From an uncultured Burkholderiaceae bacterium (GTDB lineage Bacteria; Pseudomonadota; Gammaproteobacteria; Burkholderiales; Burkholderiaceae_B), in contig CAKSZL010000006.1 in the NCBI GenBank assembly GCA_934525625.1, forward strand, positions 113,490 to 177,489: DNA of 64,000 bases. The letters run 5' to 3'. Below are positions 25,272 through 32,821 of the stretch, in pieces (position 1 is the stretch's first letter; every line of letters begins with the position of its first letter). The notes under the pieces were generated by a model. The model saw nothing but the letters and a program-made list of their open reading frames with translations. It was not told where the DNA came from and ran no database searches. The translations under genes were made by a program, and so were the position numbers.

Positions 25272-26120
25272 ATGGCTACGCGGCGAACACCGGCCAGCGA
25301 GCGCGAACAGCTTGAACTGTTTCGCGCGCTGCCCGGCGACATGCGCCCGCGCGATGCGCGTGATCTGATGGCGTATCCGTTCTTCTCACTTTCCAAACAA
25401 AAGCGCATCGCGCCGATTGACTTCGCCGCCGGCTCGGTACGGGTGCGTGTCGAAGCCGTACCCGAACACGGCATGGCGACCATCTGGGATGCGGACGTGC
25501 TGATCTGGGCCGCCAGCCAGCTTGTCGCCGCCCGCGACCGCGGGCTGCCGACTTCGCGGCTGATGTCGGCCACCCCGCACGAAATCCTCATTTACACCGG
25601 GCGCGGCACCGCAAGCGACGACTACCGACGGCTGCGCGCGGCACTGGATCGTCTGCAATCGACCACGGTGGCCACCTCTCTGCACCAGGCCGATAACCGG
25701 CGCATGCACCGGTTTTCCTGGGTCAATGAGTGGCGCGAGATCGTGCTGCCAGGCGGACGCTCGGGCGGTCTGGAACTCATCCTGCCCGACTGGTTTTACT
25801 CGGGCGTCTTGTCCGACGCGCTGGTGTTGGGCATCGACCCGCGCTACTTCCGGCTCACGGGCGGCATCGAGCGCTGGCTGTACCGCCTGGTGCGCCGACA
25901 TGGCGGCACCCAGCGCATGGGCTGGCGCTTTGAAATGCGCCACCTCTATGCCAAGTCCGGCAGCCGCGCCCGCTATACCGACTTTGCCCTGGATGTGCGC
26001 CGCCTCGCGCAGCGCCAGAGCCTGCCGGGCTACCGCTTGCGCGTGGCCCGGGTGGGCGGCGTGGAGCAACTTTTCTTTTATCGCGAACCCACGTGCGTGT
26101 CGATGACGCCCGCGCCCTGA
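25272..26120 (+). CDS. repA: Replication initiator protein A (RPA family)
   Basis: A 282-residue RPA-family initiator (MRPRDARDLMAYPFFSLSKQKR at the N-terminus, then WDADVLIWAASQL, YTGRGTASDDYRRLRAALDRLQSTTVAT, GGIERWLYRLVRRHGG). It is the replication protein of IncP-like/Tn4371-like modules. The origin with iterons and DnaA boxes directly follows the gene, and parA follows the origin, giving a plasmid-like rep-ori-par unit inside an ICE. It starts 24 bp after the HTH gene. Confidence 0.9.
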   Translation: MATRRTPASEREQLELFRALPGDMRPRDARDLMAYPFFSLSKQKRIAPIDFAAGSVRVRVEAVPEHGMATIWDADVLIWAASQLVAARDRGLPTSRLMSATPHEILIYTGRGTASDDYRRLRAALDRLQSTTVATSLHQADNRRMHRFSWVNEWREIVLPGGRSGGLELILPDWFYSGVLSDALVLGIDPRYFRLTGGIERWLYRLVRRHGGTQRMGWRFEMRHLYAKSGSRARYTDFALDVRRLAQRQSLPGYRLRVARVGGVEQLFFYREPTCVSMTPAP

Positions 26121-26145
26121 CGCACCCCGGCAAGGAGTTTTTCAA

Positions 26146-26325
26146 TGTGGATAACTTGTGGACAAGGCTGTGAATATCCTGTGGATGGCTTCGGGGTTTC
26201 AGGCGCACGACATTCGGGGTTTTGGGCGCACAATGCTCGGGGTTTTAGGCGCAGCGATGCCTGGAAAACCGCGCCAGCATTGGCTTTGCGGGGCTCTTCT
26301 AACTATCTAACTAAAAGACTAACTA
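26146..26325. other. Putative replication origin: DnaA boxes, iterons, AT-rich repeats
   Basis: Three elements lie in order. First, DnaA-box-like sites: TGTGGATAA (26146-26154, exact complement of TTATCCACA), TGTGGACAA (26157-26165, one mismatch) and TGTGGATGG (26180-26188, two mismatches). Second, three tandem 23-bp repeats with core TCGGGGTTT(C/T) and GGCGCA, starting at 26191, 26214 and 26237, exact period 23. Third, an AT-rich stretch with CTAACTA at 26299, 26307 and 26319, suitable as an unwinding element. This is the organisation of an iteron-controlled plasmid origin, directly after repA. The frame that would extend parA to 26145 crosses this array and is not credible. Confidence 0.8.
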
Positions 26326-26408
26326 AGATTGATAGGGAAAGGTTGTTTGCGCAAAGTTTGACCAGCGGCCCGCGTGAGGCTGTAAAAAGCGGTCGGCAAG
26401 GTGAGCCG

Positions 26409-27101
26409 TTGCCCGCCACCTTCGGCGTGCTTGACACCGATCTCGGCCAGCCACACAGCGGGCGGGTCATTGCGCTGCTGAACCAGAAAGGCGGCGCGGG
26501 CAAGACGACGCTGGCCACGCATCTGGCCGGGGAACTGGTTTATCAGGGATTTCGGGTGGTGCTGATCGACGCCGATCCGCAAGGCTCGGCCTCGGACTGG
26601 GCTGAACGACGCGCTCAAAGCGCCCTGAAGCGCCTGTACGGCGTTTATGGGCTGGCGCGCGAGTCCTTGCATGTCGAAGTGCCGCAAATCGCGCAAACGG
26701 CCGATTTCGTCATCATCGACGGCCCGCCACGCTCGGCGGCCATTACGCGCTCGGCGCTGCTGGCCGCCGATCTGGTGCTGATTCCCGTGCAGCCCTCGGC
26801 CTACGACGTGTGGGCCAGCCAGGAGATGGTGCGGCTCGTGGAAGAGGCGCGCCTGTACCGACCGCAGCTTCGCGCGGCCTTCGTCATCAACCGCCGCGTG
26901 GTTGGCACCGTGATCGGGCGCGAGGCGCGCGCCGCGTTGGCCGAGCAAAGCGTGCCGGCCCTGGCGGCGGAGGTCTGCCAGCGCATCGCCTTTGCCGACA
27001 GCGTGGCCGGCGGCCTGCTGGCGCGTGAGCGCGATGCCCGCAGTGCGGCCGCGCGCGAGATCGCGCGGCTGGCCGTCCACGTGCGCGAGTCGCTGCAATG
27101 A
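26409..27101 (+). CDS. parA: ParA-family partition ATPase
   Basis: A deviant-Walker ATPase (VIALLNQKGGAGKTTLATHLAG, KGGxGKT), with VVLIDADPQGSASDW and VIIDGPPRS as A' and B motifs. It segregates the element copy or prevents loss of the excised circle. The start is uncertain: TTG 26409 with an AAGGTGAG site is chosen, GTG 26427 is an alternative, and an ATG at 26145 with a good site was rejected because it lies in the origin repeats. The RHH gene overlaps its stop by 4 bp. Confidence 0.85.
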   Translation: MPATFGVLDTDLGQPHSGRVIALLNQKGGAGKTTLATHLAGELVYQGFRVVLIDADPQGSASDWAERRAQSALKRLYGVYGLARESLHVEVPQIAQTADFVIIDGPPRSAAITRSALLAADLVLIPVQPSAYDVWASQEMVRLVEEARLYRPQLRAAFVINRRVVGTVIGREARAALAEQSVPALAAEVCQRIAFADSVAGGLLARERDARSAAAREIARLAVHVRESLQ

Positions 27102-27331
27102 GCGGCCCGCGCCAGCGTCCCCCCATTGGTTCGCGTCCGACGCCCACCACCGCGACTGCCTGGGTGCGGCGTGGCGAGGGGGTGGCATCCGCTTATTCCG
27201 CCCGGCTCACCATTGATGTGACGCCCGCACTGCGCGGGCGCATCAAGGTGGCTGCTTTCCAGCGCGGCATGACCGCCGCCGCCATGCTGCGCGCCCTTCT
27301 GGAGCGCGAGTTCCCGGAGAGCAAGTCATGA
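27098..27331 (+). CDS. Small ribbon-helix-helix partition/regulatory protein
   Basis: A 77-residue protein with a C-terminal RHH-like segment (YSARLTIDVTPALRGRIKVAAFQRGMTAAAMLRALLEREF), like ParG/CopG-type partners of small ParA proteins. Overlaps parA by ATGA and the next gene by ATGA, so it is translationally coupled. It probably binds DNA as the ParA partner and self-represses, competing with the distant ParB-like protein for that role. Confidence 0.75.
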   Translation: MSGPRQRPPIGSRPTPTTATAWVRRGEGVASAYSARLTIDVTPALRGRIKVAAFQRGMTAAAMLRALLEREFPESKS

Positions 27332-27852
27332 CGATCTTACCTGTGCAGTCATCCATGCCATCGCTTGCGCAACCGCCCGTGCCGCTCACGCGCGTTGCGC
27401 TGGCGACGGTTGGGCGACACATTCGCATCCGGCTGCGCTTTGGCGCGCCGCAGCGCATCGTGCGCCTGGACGACTACCGGCGTCTCGCCATCTTCCTGCC
27501 CGGCGCCGTCTGCTGCCGCGTGAGCTGGGCGGCCAATGCCTATGGCACGGTGGCCTGGACGCTGATCGTGATGCAGGCGGCGACGCCCTTGGATGTCGTC
27601 CAGCGCATCGCCGGTGTCACACCCGGCGCGCGCCTGCTGCTGCGTGTCGATGGCAAGCTGAACGTCAAAACGGTGCTGGCGTTGATCGACGCGATTGAGG
27701 CCGAAGGCATCGCGCCGGTGGCGGTTTCACCCGCCTACTGGCGCACCGTGGCCAACCGGCTTGCGGCCCGGCAGGCGCCGCCGGCCTACACGGCTGAACG
27801 GCATGCCGCCTACCTTGCGCGCCGCGCCTTGCAGGCAGATCGCCATGCGTAA
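27328..27852 (+). CDS. DUF2840-family protein
   Basis: A 174-residue DUF2840 protein (FGAPQRIVRLDDYRRLAIFLPGAVCCRVSWAANAYGTVAWTLIVMQAATP...). A conserved but uncharacterised neighbour of traF in Tn4371-like ICEs. It overlaps both neighbours (ATGA at the start; traF begins 8 bp before its stop), suggesting a tightly coupled operon with the conjugation peptidase. Confidence 0.85.
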   Translation: MTILPVQSSMPSLAQPPVPLTRVALATVGRHIRIRLRFGAPQRIVRLDDYRRLAIFLPGAVCCRVSWAANAYGTVAWTLIVMQAATPLDVVQRIAGVTPGARLLLRVDGKLNVKTVLALIDAIEAEGIAPVAVSPAYWRTVANRLAARQAPPAYTAERHAAYLARRALQADRHA

Positions 27853-28471
27853 TGTCAAACCTGTTGTCACTCCTGCTTTCACGCCTGCGGGCTTGTCTGA
27901 TGTGGTGTCTTTCCCATGCTGGCCCACGCGGCGCACTCGCGCTGTGGTGCTCATCGGCATGGCCGTGGGGCTGGCGGCCATCTTTGCGCCCGGTCTGCTG
28001 CGCTCCGACTCACCGGCGGACGGCTTGGCCGCCGATGCGCCGCGTCTGGTCTACAACGCCAGCGACAGCATGCCGCGTGGCTTCTATGTCATCCGCGCGC
28101 AGCCGCCGCGCGTGGGCGATGCCATTCTCGTGCGTTTGCCGCCGTCCGCCGCACGGCTGGCCGCCGAACGCGGTTATCTGCCCGCCGGCGTGCCGCTCAT
28201 CAAACCGATTGCCGCGGGCTACGGCGAGCATGTGTGCGTGCGCGATGGCATCGTCCGCATCAACGGCCGCATCCGCGCGTTGACGCGAACGCACGACAGC
28301 CTGGGCCGGCCGCTCGTGGCCTGGCCGGGCTGCCGGCTGCTCGCTGAAAACGAATGGTTCCTGCTTGGCACTGAACATTCGGCGTCCTTCGACAGCCGCT
28401 ATTTCGGCCCGGTTTCGCACGCAGCGGTCTACGGCGTGGCCGTGCCGCTGTGGGTGTGGAGCGCGCCGTGA
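27845..28471 (+). CDS. traF: TraF-like S26 conjugal signal peptidase
   Basis: A 208-residue membrane-bound peptidase with one N-terminal anchor (AVVLIGMAVGLAAIFAPGL) and the S26 motifs: NASDSMPRGFY with the catalytic Ser, and LIKPIAAGYGEHVCV with the general-base Lys. TraF proteins mature and cyclise the pilin (TrbC) in IncP-type systems. It is separated from the trb operon by the relaxase and iron cargo. ATG 27845 is chosen; a longer frame from 27695 overlaps DUF2840 too far. Confidence 0.88.
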   Translation: MRNVKPVVTPAFTPAGLSDVVSFPCWPTRRTRAVVLIGMAVGLAAIFAPGLLRSDSPADGLAADAPRLVYNASDSMPRGFYVIRAQPPRVGDAILVRLPPSAARLAAERGYLPAGVPLIKPIAAGYGEHVCVRDGIVRINGRIRALTRTHDSLGRPLVAWPGCRLLAENEWFLLGTEHSASFDSRYFGPVSHAAVYGVAVPLWVWSAP

Positions 28472-28915
28472 ACTCCATGCGCTTGGGTCATTGCCTTGCA
28501 CATTGTCCGCACCGCGCCGTGCGGCGCGAGTGCGTGGCGCAATGCCCGGCCGTTGCGGCAGCCGCCGCACGCAATATGCGGCCTCCCGTGCAGACGGCTT
28601 GCCCTCGTCCCGGCTCGCCGGTCACGCCACGCCCGCCCGGCCTGCGGCCATCGCGTGGGCATGACGCGCCCGGCATCGGCCGGGTCGGCGGATGGTCGCC
28701 ATCGCCCGGGCGACGGCGAGAGGCGCGGTGTAAAGGCGAGGGCAAGATAAAAGGGCCAGCACGGGGTTGGCCGCAAAGCCTTGTCTGCACGTGTGGGGGG
28801 ACGGCACGGCACCCAAGGGTGCGTGTGCCGTCTGGTGGCGCAAAGGCGCATGGATACGACTTGCGCGGAGTGCCGCTTGCGCTGGGCTGCGCTGGCGTTG
28901 GTAAAGAGGTGGTGA
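28472..28915. other. Untranslated region with oriT-like inverted repeats
   Basis: 444 bp between traF and the relaxase with no supportable gene; the open frame across it lacks a ribosome site and has unnatural composition. It contains GGCCA/TGGCC (28754-28758, 28768-28772) and a strong hairpin at 28800-28832: arms GACGGCAC and GTGCCGTC enclosing GCACCC-AA-GGGTGC. Position upstream of the relaxase and the hairpin next to T/G-rich bases are those of a transfer origin. The nic site cannot be placed. Confidence 0.5.
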
Positions 28916-30874
28916 ATGGCTGACACTGACGACGACCGCTTTCGGCCCCGCCCAGGGCCGCCCCGGCAGCGCGGTGGCGGTGGCGAACGCTTTGTGGCGC
29001 TGGTGCGCCGCCAGGTGGCCAAAGCCGGCCAGGCTGGCCGCGCGGGTCGCGGCAGCCAGTTCGGCCGGGGTCGGGTAGCGGCCCGATTACGCAGTGGTTC
29101 CCCATCGCTGCGCAGCCGTCGTGTCATCATCAAATCGCGCTTCGTCATGGTCAAAGCGGGTTCCGATGCCATCGCCGCACACCTGCGTTATATCGAGCGC
29201 GACGGAGTGACCCGCGAAGGCGAGCGCGGCCAAGCCTATGGCGCCGACACCGATGCGGCGGACACGCGCGGCTTCATTGAACGCAGCCAGGGCGACCGCC
29301 ATCAATTCCGCTTCATCGTTTCCAGCGAGGACGCGGGCGAGTTGGGCGACTTGCGCGCTTTTACCCGCACAGTGATGCGGCGCATGGAAGTTGATCTGCA
29401 AACCCGGCTGGATTGGGTGGCGGTGGATCATCACGACACGGACAATCCGCACACCCACATCGTCCTGCGTGGGCGCGCCGATAACGGCCAGGATCTGGTC
29501 ATCGCGCCCGAATACATGAGCCATGGCATGCGCGAGCGCGCTTCTGAACTGGCCACCGAATGGCTGGGGCCGCGCACCGAGCGGGAAATCGCCGATACCC
29601 TGCAACGCGAAATCCAGCAGGAACGCTTCACTACGCTGGATCGCACGCTCTTGCGTATGGCGGGCGACACCGGCCTATTGGATGGTTCGGGCTTGCGTGG
29701 CGATGTGTCTTATCAGCGCGCGCTGGCCGCTCGCGTGCAGCACCTGGCTGGCATGGGACTGGCGCATCCCGTCGCTGCGAGTCAGTGGCGGTTCGATGAC
29801 CAGATGCAGGCTACCTTGCGAAGTCTTGGCGAGCGCGGCGACATCCTGCGCGCCATGCACCGGGCCATGCGCGGCCAGGCGCGTGAACATGTCATCGAAA
29901 GCGGGCCGGAGTTGCGCGCGCCGATCATCGGGCGCATCGCCGACAAGGGGCTGGCTAATGAACTCTACGACAAGGGCTATATCATCATTGATGGCGCCGA
30001 TGGCCGCGCCCATTACCTTGCGCTGCCGCCGGGTATGGTGCTGGCGGACTTCCCGACCGGCGGCGTGGTGGAGGTGCGGCCCATCCCGGAAAGCGCCGCC
30101 GACCAGAACATTGAGCGGTCGGCACGCGGCGGTATCTACCGTCCGTCCGATCACCTGGCTGAGCTGGAGGAATGGCAAGCCCGGCGAGGCCGCGATAAAG
30201 ACCTGGCGCGCCTGCCCAGCCCCAAGGCCATGGTGCGCTCGCATGTGATGCGGCTCGAAAGCCTGCGCCGCGCCGAGATTGTCGAGCGCATGGACGACGA
30301 CACCTGGAAGGTGCCCGCCGATCTCATCCAGCGCGGCCGTGAACATGACCTGAAAATGCGCCACGGCATCAACGTCACCGTGCGCTCGCACTTGCCGCTG
30401 GCGCGCCAGATTGATGCGCCGGGCGCGACCTGGCTGGATCGCAAATTGATCGATGGCGGCAAGGAGTTGACGGGGGAAGGTTTCGGCGGCGAGGTGCGAG
30501 AAGCTATGCGGGCGCGTGCGGCCTACCTTGACGGTGAAGGGCTCGCCCGACGACAAGGGGGGCGCGTCATCGTTGCGCGTGGGTTGCTTAACACCTTGCG
30601 CGAGCGGGAAGTGACTGCGGTGGCGCGGAAACTTGCCATCCAGACGGGCCTGACCTATCAGCCGCTTGGCGAAGACGGCCAGGCCAGCGGCGTCTATCGG
30701 CGCTCCGTGATGCTGGCAAGCGGGCGCTATGCCATGCTGGACGATGGGCTGGGCTTCGTGCTGGTGCCGTGGCGGCCGGTTCTGGCGCAGCGCCTGGGTG
30801 AATCCATGTCGGTGTCCATCGAAGGCGGCCGGGCGACGTGGACGTTTGGCAGGCAGAGGGGTGTGGCGCTGTAG
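28916..30874 (+). CDS. Relaxase/mobilisation nuclease with DUF3363
   Basis: A 652-residue conjugative relaxase (VirD2-like N-terminal, DUF3363 C-terminal). Motif III-like metal site is DHHDTDNPHTHIVLRG (about residues 176-191), and RFIVSSEDAG precedes it. It nicks oriT and pilots the strand to the TraG coupling protein. The DUF3363 part (TLDRTLLRM..., GVVEVRPIPESAADQNIERSA..., MRLESLRRAEIVERMDDDTWKVP) fills the rest. The N-terminus is basic and glycine-rich. ATG 28916 follows AAAGAGGTGG. Relaxase family is not assigned beyond the DUF3363 type. Confidence 0.9.
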   Translation: MADTDDDRFRPRPGPPRQRGGGGERFVALVRRQVAKAGQAGRAGRGSQFGRGRVAARLRSGSPSLRSRRVIIKSRFVMVKAGSDAIAAHLRYIERDGVTREGERGQAYGADTDAADTRGFIERSQGDRHQFRFIVSSEDAGELGDLRAFTRTVMRRMEVDLQTRLDWVAVDHHDTDNPHTHIVLRGRADNGQDLVIAPEYMSHGMRERASELATEWLGPRTEREIADTLQREIQQERFTTLDRTLLRMAGDTGLLDGSGLRGDVSYQRALAARVQHLAGMGLAHPVAASQWRFDDQMQATLRSLGERGDILRAMHRAMRGQAREHVIESGPELRAPIIGRIADKGLANELYDKGYIIIDGADGRAHYLALPPGMVLADFPTGGVVEVRPIPESAADQNIERSARGGIYRPSDHLAELEEWQARRGRDKDLARLPSPKAMVRSHVMRLESLRRAEIVERMDDDTWKVPADLIQRGREHDLKMRHGINVTVRSHLPLARQIDAPGATWLDRKLIDGGKELTGEGFGGEVREAMRARAAYLDGEGLARRQGGRVIVARGLLNTLREREVTAVARKLAIQTGLTYQPLGEDGQASGVYRRSVMLASGRYAMLDDGLGFVLVPWRPVLAQRLGESMSVSIEGGRATWTFGRQRGVAL

Positions 30875-30897
30875 CGAACCGACTTTCTACATCTAAA

Positions 30898-30912
30898 TGA
30901 GAATTATTGTTA
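30898..30912. promoter_or_regulatory. Fur box upstream of the sigma-factor gene
   Basis: TGAGAATTATTGTTA matches the 7-1-7 Fur consensus (TGATAAT-N-ATTATCA) at 12 of 14 arm positions. It lies 42 bp upstream of the sigma gene, so iron-replete Fur should repress the whole uptake cascade. Confidence 0.75.
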
Positions 30913-30953
30913 ACATGGGAGGTTTGATACGCTGGCTTACCCCTCATTTCGTC

Positions 30954-31460
30954 ATGTCTCGCCCATCCGCTCCCAAGAAAGGCTGGCTCGCTCATTACAG
31001 CGAGCTGGTCGGCGTGTGGGCGCGACGGGCGGATAGCCGCGAGGATGCCGAGGACGCCACGCATGACGCCATTGTCCGAGCTCTGGAAAACGACACAGGC
31101 ACCCTGGAAAGTCCCCGCGCCTATCTACACCGCAGCGTACACAACCGTCTGATTGACGAGCACCGACGCGCCAGGCTGCTTGATGCGGTTCCCTTGCATG
31201 AACTCGGTGAAGACGAGCATCCCTTGTTGAGCGACCCCGATGCCCAGGCGCGCACGGCGCAATTGTTGGCATCGCTCAAGGAAGCCTTGGCCGAACTGCC
31301 GCTCAAATGCCGTCAGGTATTCTTGTGGCATCGGCTTGAGGGCTACACCCAGGAAGAAATTGCGCAGAAGCTGGGCATTTCGGTCAACATGGTCGAGAAG
31401 TACATGATCCGGGCGGCCAGACATCTTCGCCAAAGGTTACACAATCATGCGCCGCATTGA
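30954..31460 (+). CDS. ECF iron-starvation sigma factor (FecI/FpvI type)
   Basis: A 168-residue ECF sigma: region 2 (HYSELVGVWARRADSREDAEDATHDAIVRALE) and region 4 (LPLKCRQVFLWHRLEGYTQEEIAQKLGISVNMVEKYMIRAARHL). The FecI-like subgroup is supported by the Fur box upstream and the FecR and STN-receptor genes downstream. It should transcribe the anti-sigma and receptor genes from the near-identical promoter elements at 31457 and 32681. ATG 30954 is chosen; longer starts overlap the Fur box. Confidence 0.88.
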   Translation: MSRPSAPKKGWLAHYSELVGVWARRADSREDAEDATHDAIVRALENDTGTLESPRAYLHRSVHNRLIDEHRRARLLDAVPLHELGEDEHPLLSDPDAQARTAQLLASLKEALAELPLKCRQVFLWHRLEGYTQEEIAQKLGISVNMVEKYMIRAARHLRQRLHNHAPH

Positions 31461-31504
31461 TTCAGGGTTTTTGCCTTCTCAAACGTCTTACCTAATGAAG
31501 GGGT
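31457..31504 (+). promoter_or_regulatory. FecI-type promoter element before the anti-sigma gene
   Basis: A 48-bp block (TTGATTCAGGGTTTT ... CGTCTTAC ... TAATGA..GGGGT) that matches the block at 32681-32728 at 37 of 48 positions with identical spacing. Conservation of the ends and not the centre is what a sigma-factor promoter shows; CGT is a known -10 feature for iron-starvation sigmas. It ends 43 bp before the FecR-like start. Confidence 0.7.
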
Positions 31505-31547
31505 AGAAAACGATGCCGATGGCAACCCATCGGCTTTCCTGCGCGCT

Positions 31548-32540
31548 ATGACCACTAAACGCCCAAAACTCCCGAACGACCCTCGCGACGCAGCAGCCTA
31601 TTGGTTCGCCCGTGTGCATTCCGGCAATTTCACCGTGGCTGAACGGAACGATTTCAAACAATGGCGACAGGCCGATATCCGGCACGAGCAGGAATACCGG
31701 GCGCTGGATGAAATCTGGCAGGCCACCAGCATGCTGCCGGAAGATGATTTGCGTGAATTGCTGGAAGCGCCGGAGCCACCGGCGGAGTTGCGCCGGCAGT
31801 CCCGCCGTCGCTGGCTGGTCGGCGCGGGTTCGGTCTGTGCGGCGGCGCTGGTGGGCGGTGTGGTCGTCTACGGTTATGGGACGGAATCCCCCACTCATGT
31901 GCTGCATTATGCGACCGCTCAGGGCGAGCAGCGCCAGGTGGCGTTGCCGGATGGCTCAACCATCGAGATGAACGTCGCCACTGAACTTGTCGTTCGCTAC
32001 TACGCAAAACGGCGGGTCGTCGAACTGATCGGCGGCGAAGCGACTTTCAATGTCGCCAGCAAGATCGCGCGGCCGTTCCTGGTCGAGATCGGCGACGTGG
32101 GGGTGCGGGTCACCGGCACGATCTTCAACGTCCGTCGTGAACCGGATTATGTAGCGGTGGCAGTGCAAACAGGCTCCGTTGAAGTGATCTCGGGCAGTTG
32201 GTGGAACCGGGAGAAAGTCATGCTGACGGCGGGCACGGCCACCCAGGCACGGCCTGATTCGCCGCTGGCCATCGAGCAGGCCGATGTATCCATGCTGACC
32301 GCCTGGCATCACGGCAAGGTCGTTTTCAGAGACCAGCCGCTTGAGGATGTGGTGCGGGAAATGAACCGCTACCTGTCGCAGCCCATACGTCTCACTGATA
32401 ACCGGCTTCGCCAGCTACGCATGGCGGGCGTTTTCAGCATCCAGGATGCCGAGGGGTTTCTGCAGGCCTTGCAGAGCCACCTTCCGATCGTTGTTGTACG
32501 CCGCCCCGATGGCGGCGCAAATCTCGCTTTGTTGCGCTGA
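31548..32540 (+). CDS. FecR/FpvR-type anti-sigma factor
   Basis: A 330-residue inner-membrane regulator: N-terminal cytoplasmic DUF4880 domain (PRDAAAYWFARVHSGNFTVAERNDFKQWR), one TM segment (WLVGAGSVCAAALVGGVVVYGYG, about residues 86-108) and a periplasmic FecR domain (YATAQGEQRQVALPDGSTIEMNVATELVVRY, VEVISG). It holds the sigma factor inactive until the loaded receptor signals through its STN domain. Its own promoter element suggests sigma-dependent feedback. Confidence 0.88.
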   Translation: MTTKRPKLPNDPRDAAAYWFARVHSGNFTVAERNDFKQWRQADIRHEQEYRALDEIWQATSMLPEDDLRELLEAPEPPAELRRQSRRRWLVGAGSVCAAALVGGVVVYGYGTESPTHVLHYATAQGEQRQVALPDGSTIEMNVATELVVRYYAKRRVVELIGGEATFNVASKIARPFLVEIGDVGVRVTGTIFNVRREPDYVAVAVQTGSVEVISGSWWNREKVMLTAGTATQARPDSPLAIEQADVSMLTAWHHGKVVFRDQPLEDVVREMNRYLSQPIRLTDNRLRQLRMAGVFSIQDAEGFLQALQSHLPIVVVRRPDGGANLALLR

Positions 32541-32644
32541 CCGCCACGACGGTTTTCTGCCGTCGCCCTTACCTCCCCGCAAAGTCGCGTATCAGCCAAT
32601 CCTCCAAGGCTTGGTGCTGGTTGCCGCTCATCGGTATACAACGG

Positions 32645-32663
32645 AACAAGAATCATTCTTGTT
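32645..32663. promoter_or_regulatory. Perfect 9-1-9 palindrome upstream of the receptor promoter
   Basis: AACAAGAATCATTCTTGTT has the 9-1-9 shape of a Fur box but matches only about 8 of 14 core 7-1-7 arm positions. Fur or another regulator could bind here, 18 bp before the sigma-type element. Confidence 0.45.
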
Positions 32664-32680
32664 ACAACTTTGTTTGAGAT

Positions 32681-32728
32681 TTGATTCAGGGTTTTCTGGG
32701 ACTCGTCCGTCTTACTTAATGAGGGGGT
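32681..32728 (+). promoter_or_regulatory. FecI-type promoter element before the receptor gene
   Basis: The partner of the block at 31457-31504: TTGATTCAGGGTTTT, then CGTCTTAC at the same spacing, then TAATGA..GGGGT. It lies 93 bp before the receptor GTG, so the receptor gene should be transcribed by the locus sigma factor. Confidence 0.7.
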
Positions 32729-32821
32729 GCTTTTTGTGCTGTGCATCACCTCTTCGAGATCCTTTGGCCAAAGGGATGAGAGCGCTACGTGCTCTAGATA
32801 TATTTACCAGGAACATTTCTC

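Noticed and set aside
26145..26408. ATG at 26145 with a good AAGGAG site as the start of ParA
   Set aside because: The frame would translate the DnaA boxes and 23-bp iterons; the extra ~90 residues have no ParA similarity. The origin explanation is stronger.
28450..28923. 157-residue frame between traF and the relaxase
   Set aside because: No ribosome site, odd Arg/Pro/Cys-rich composition and overlap with the oriT-like hairpin.
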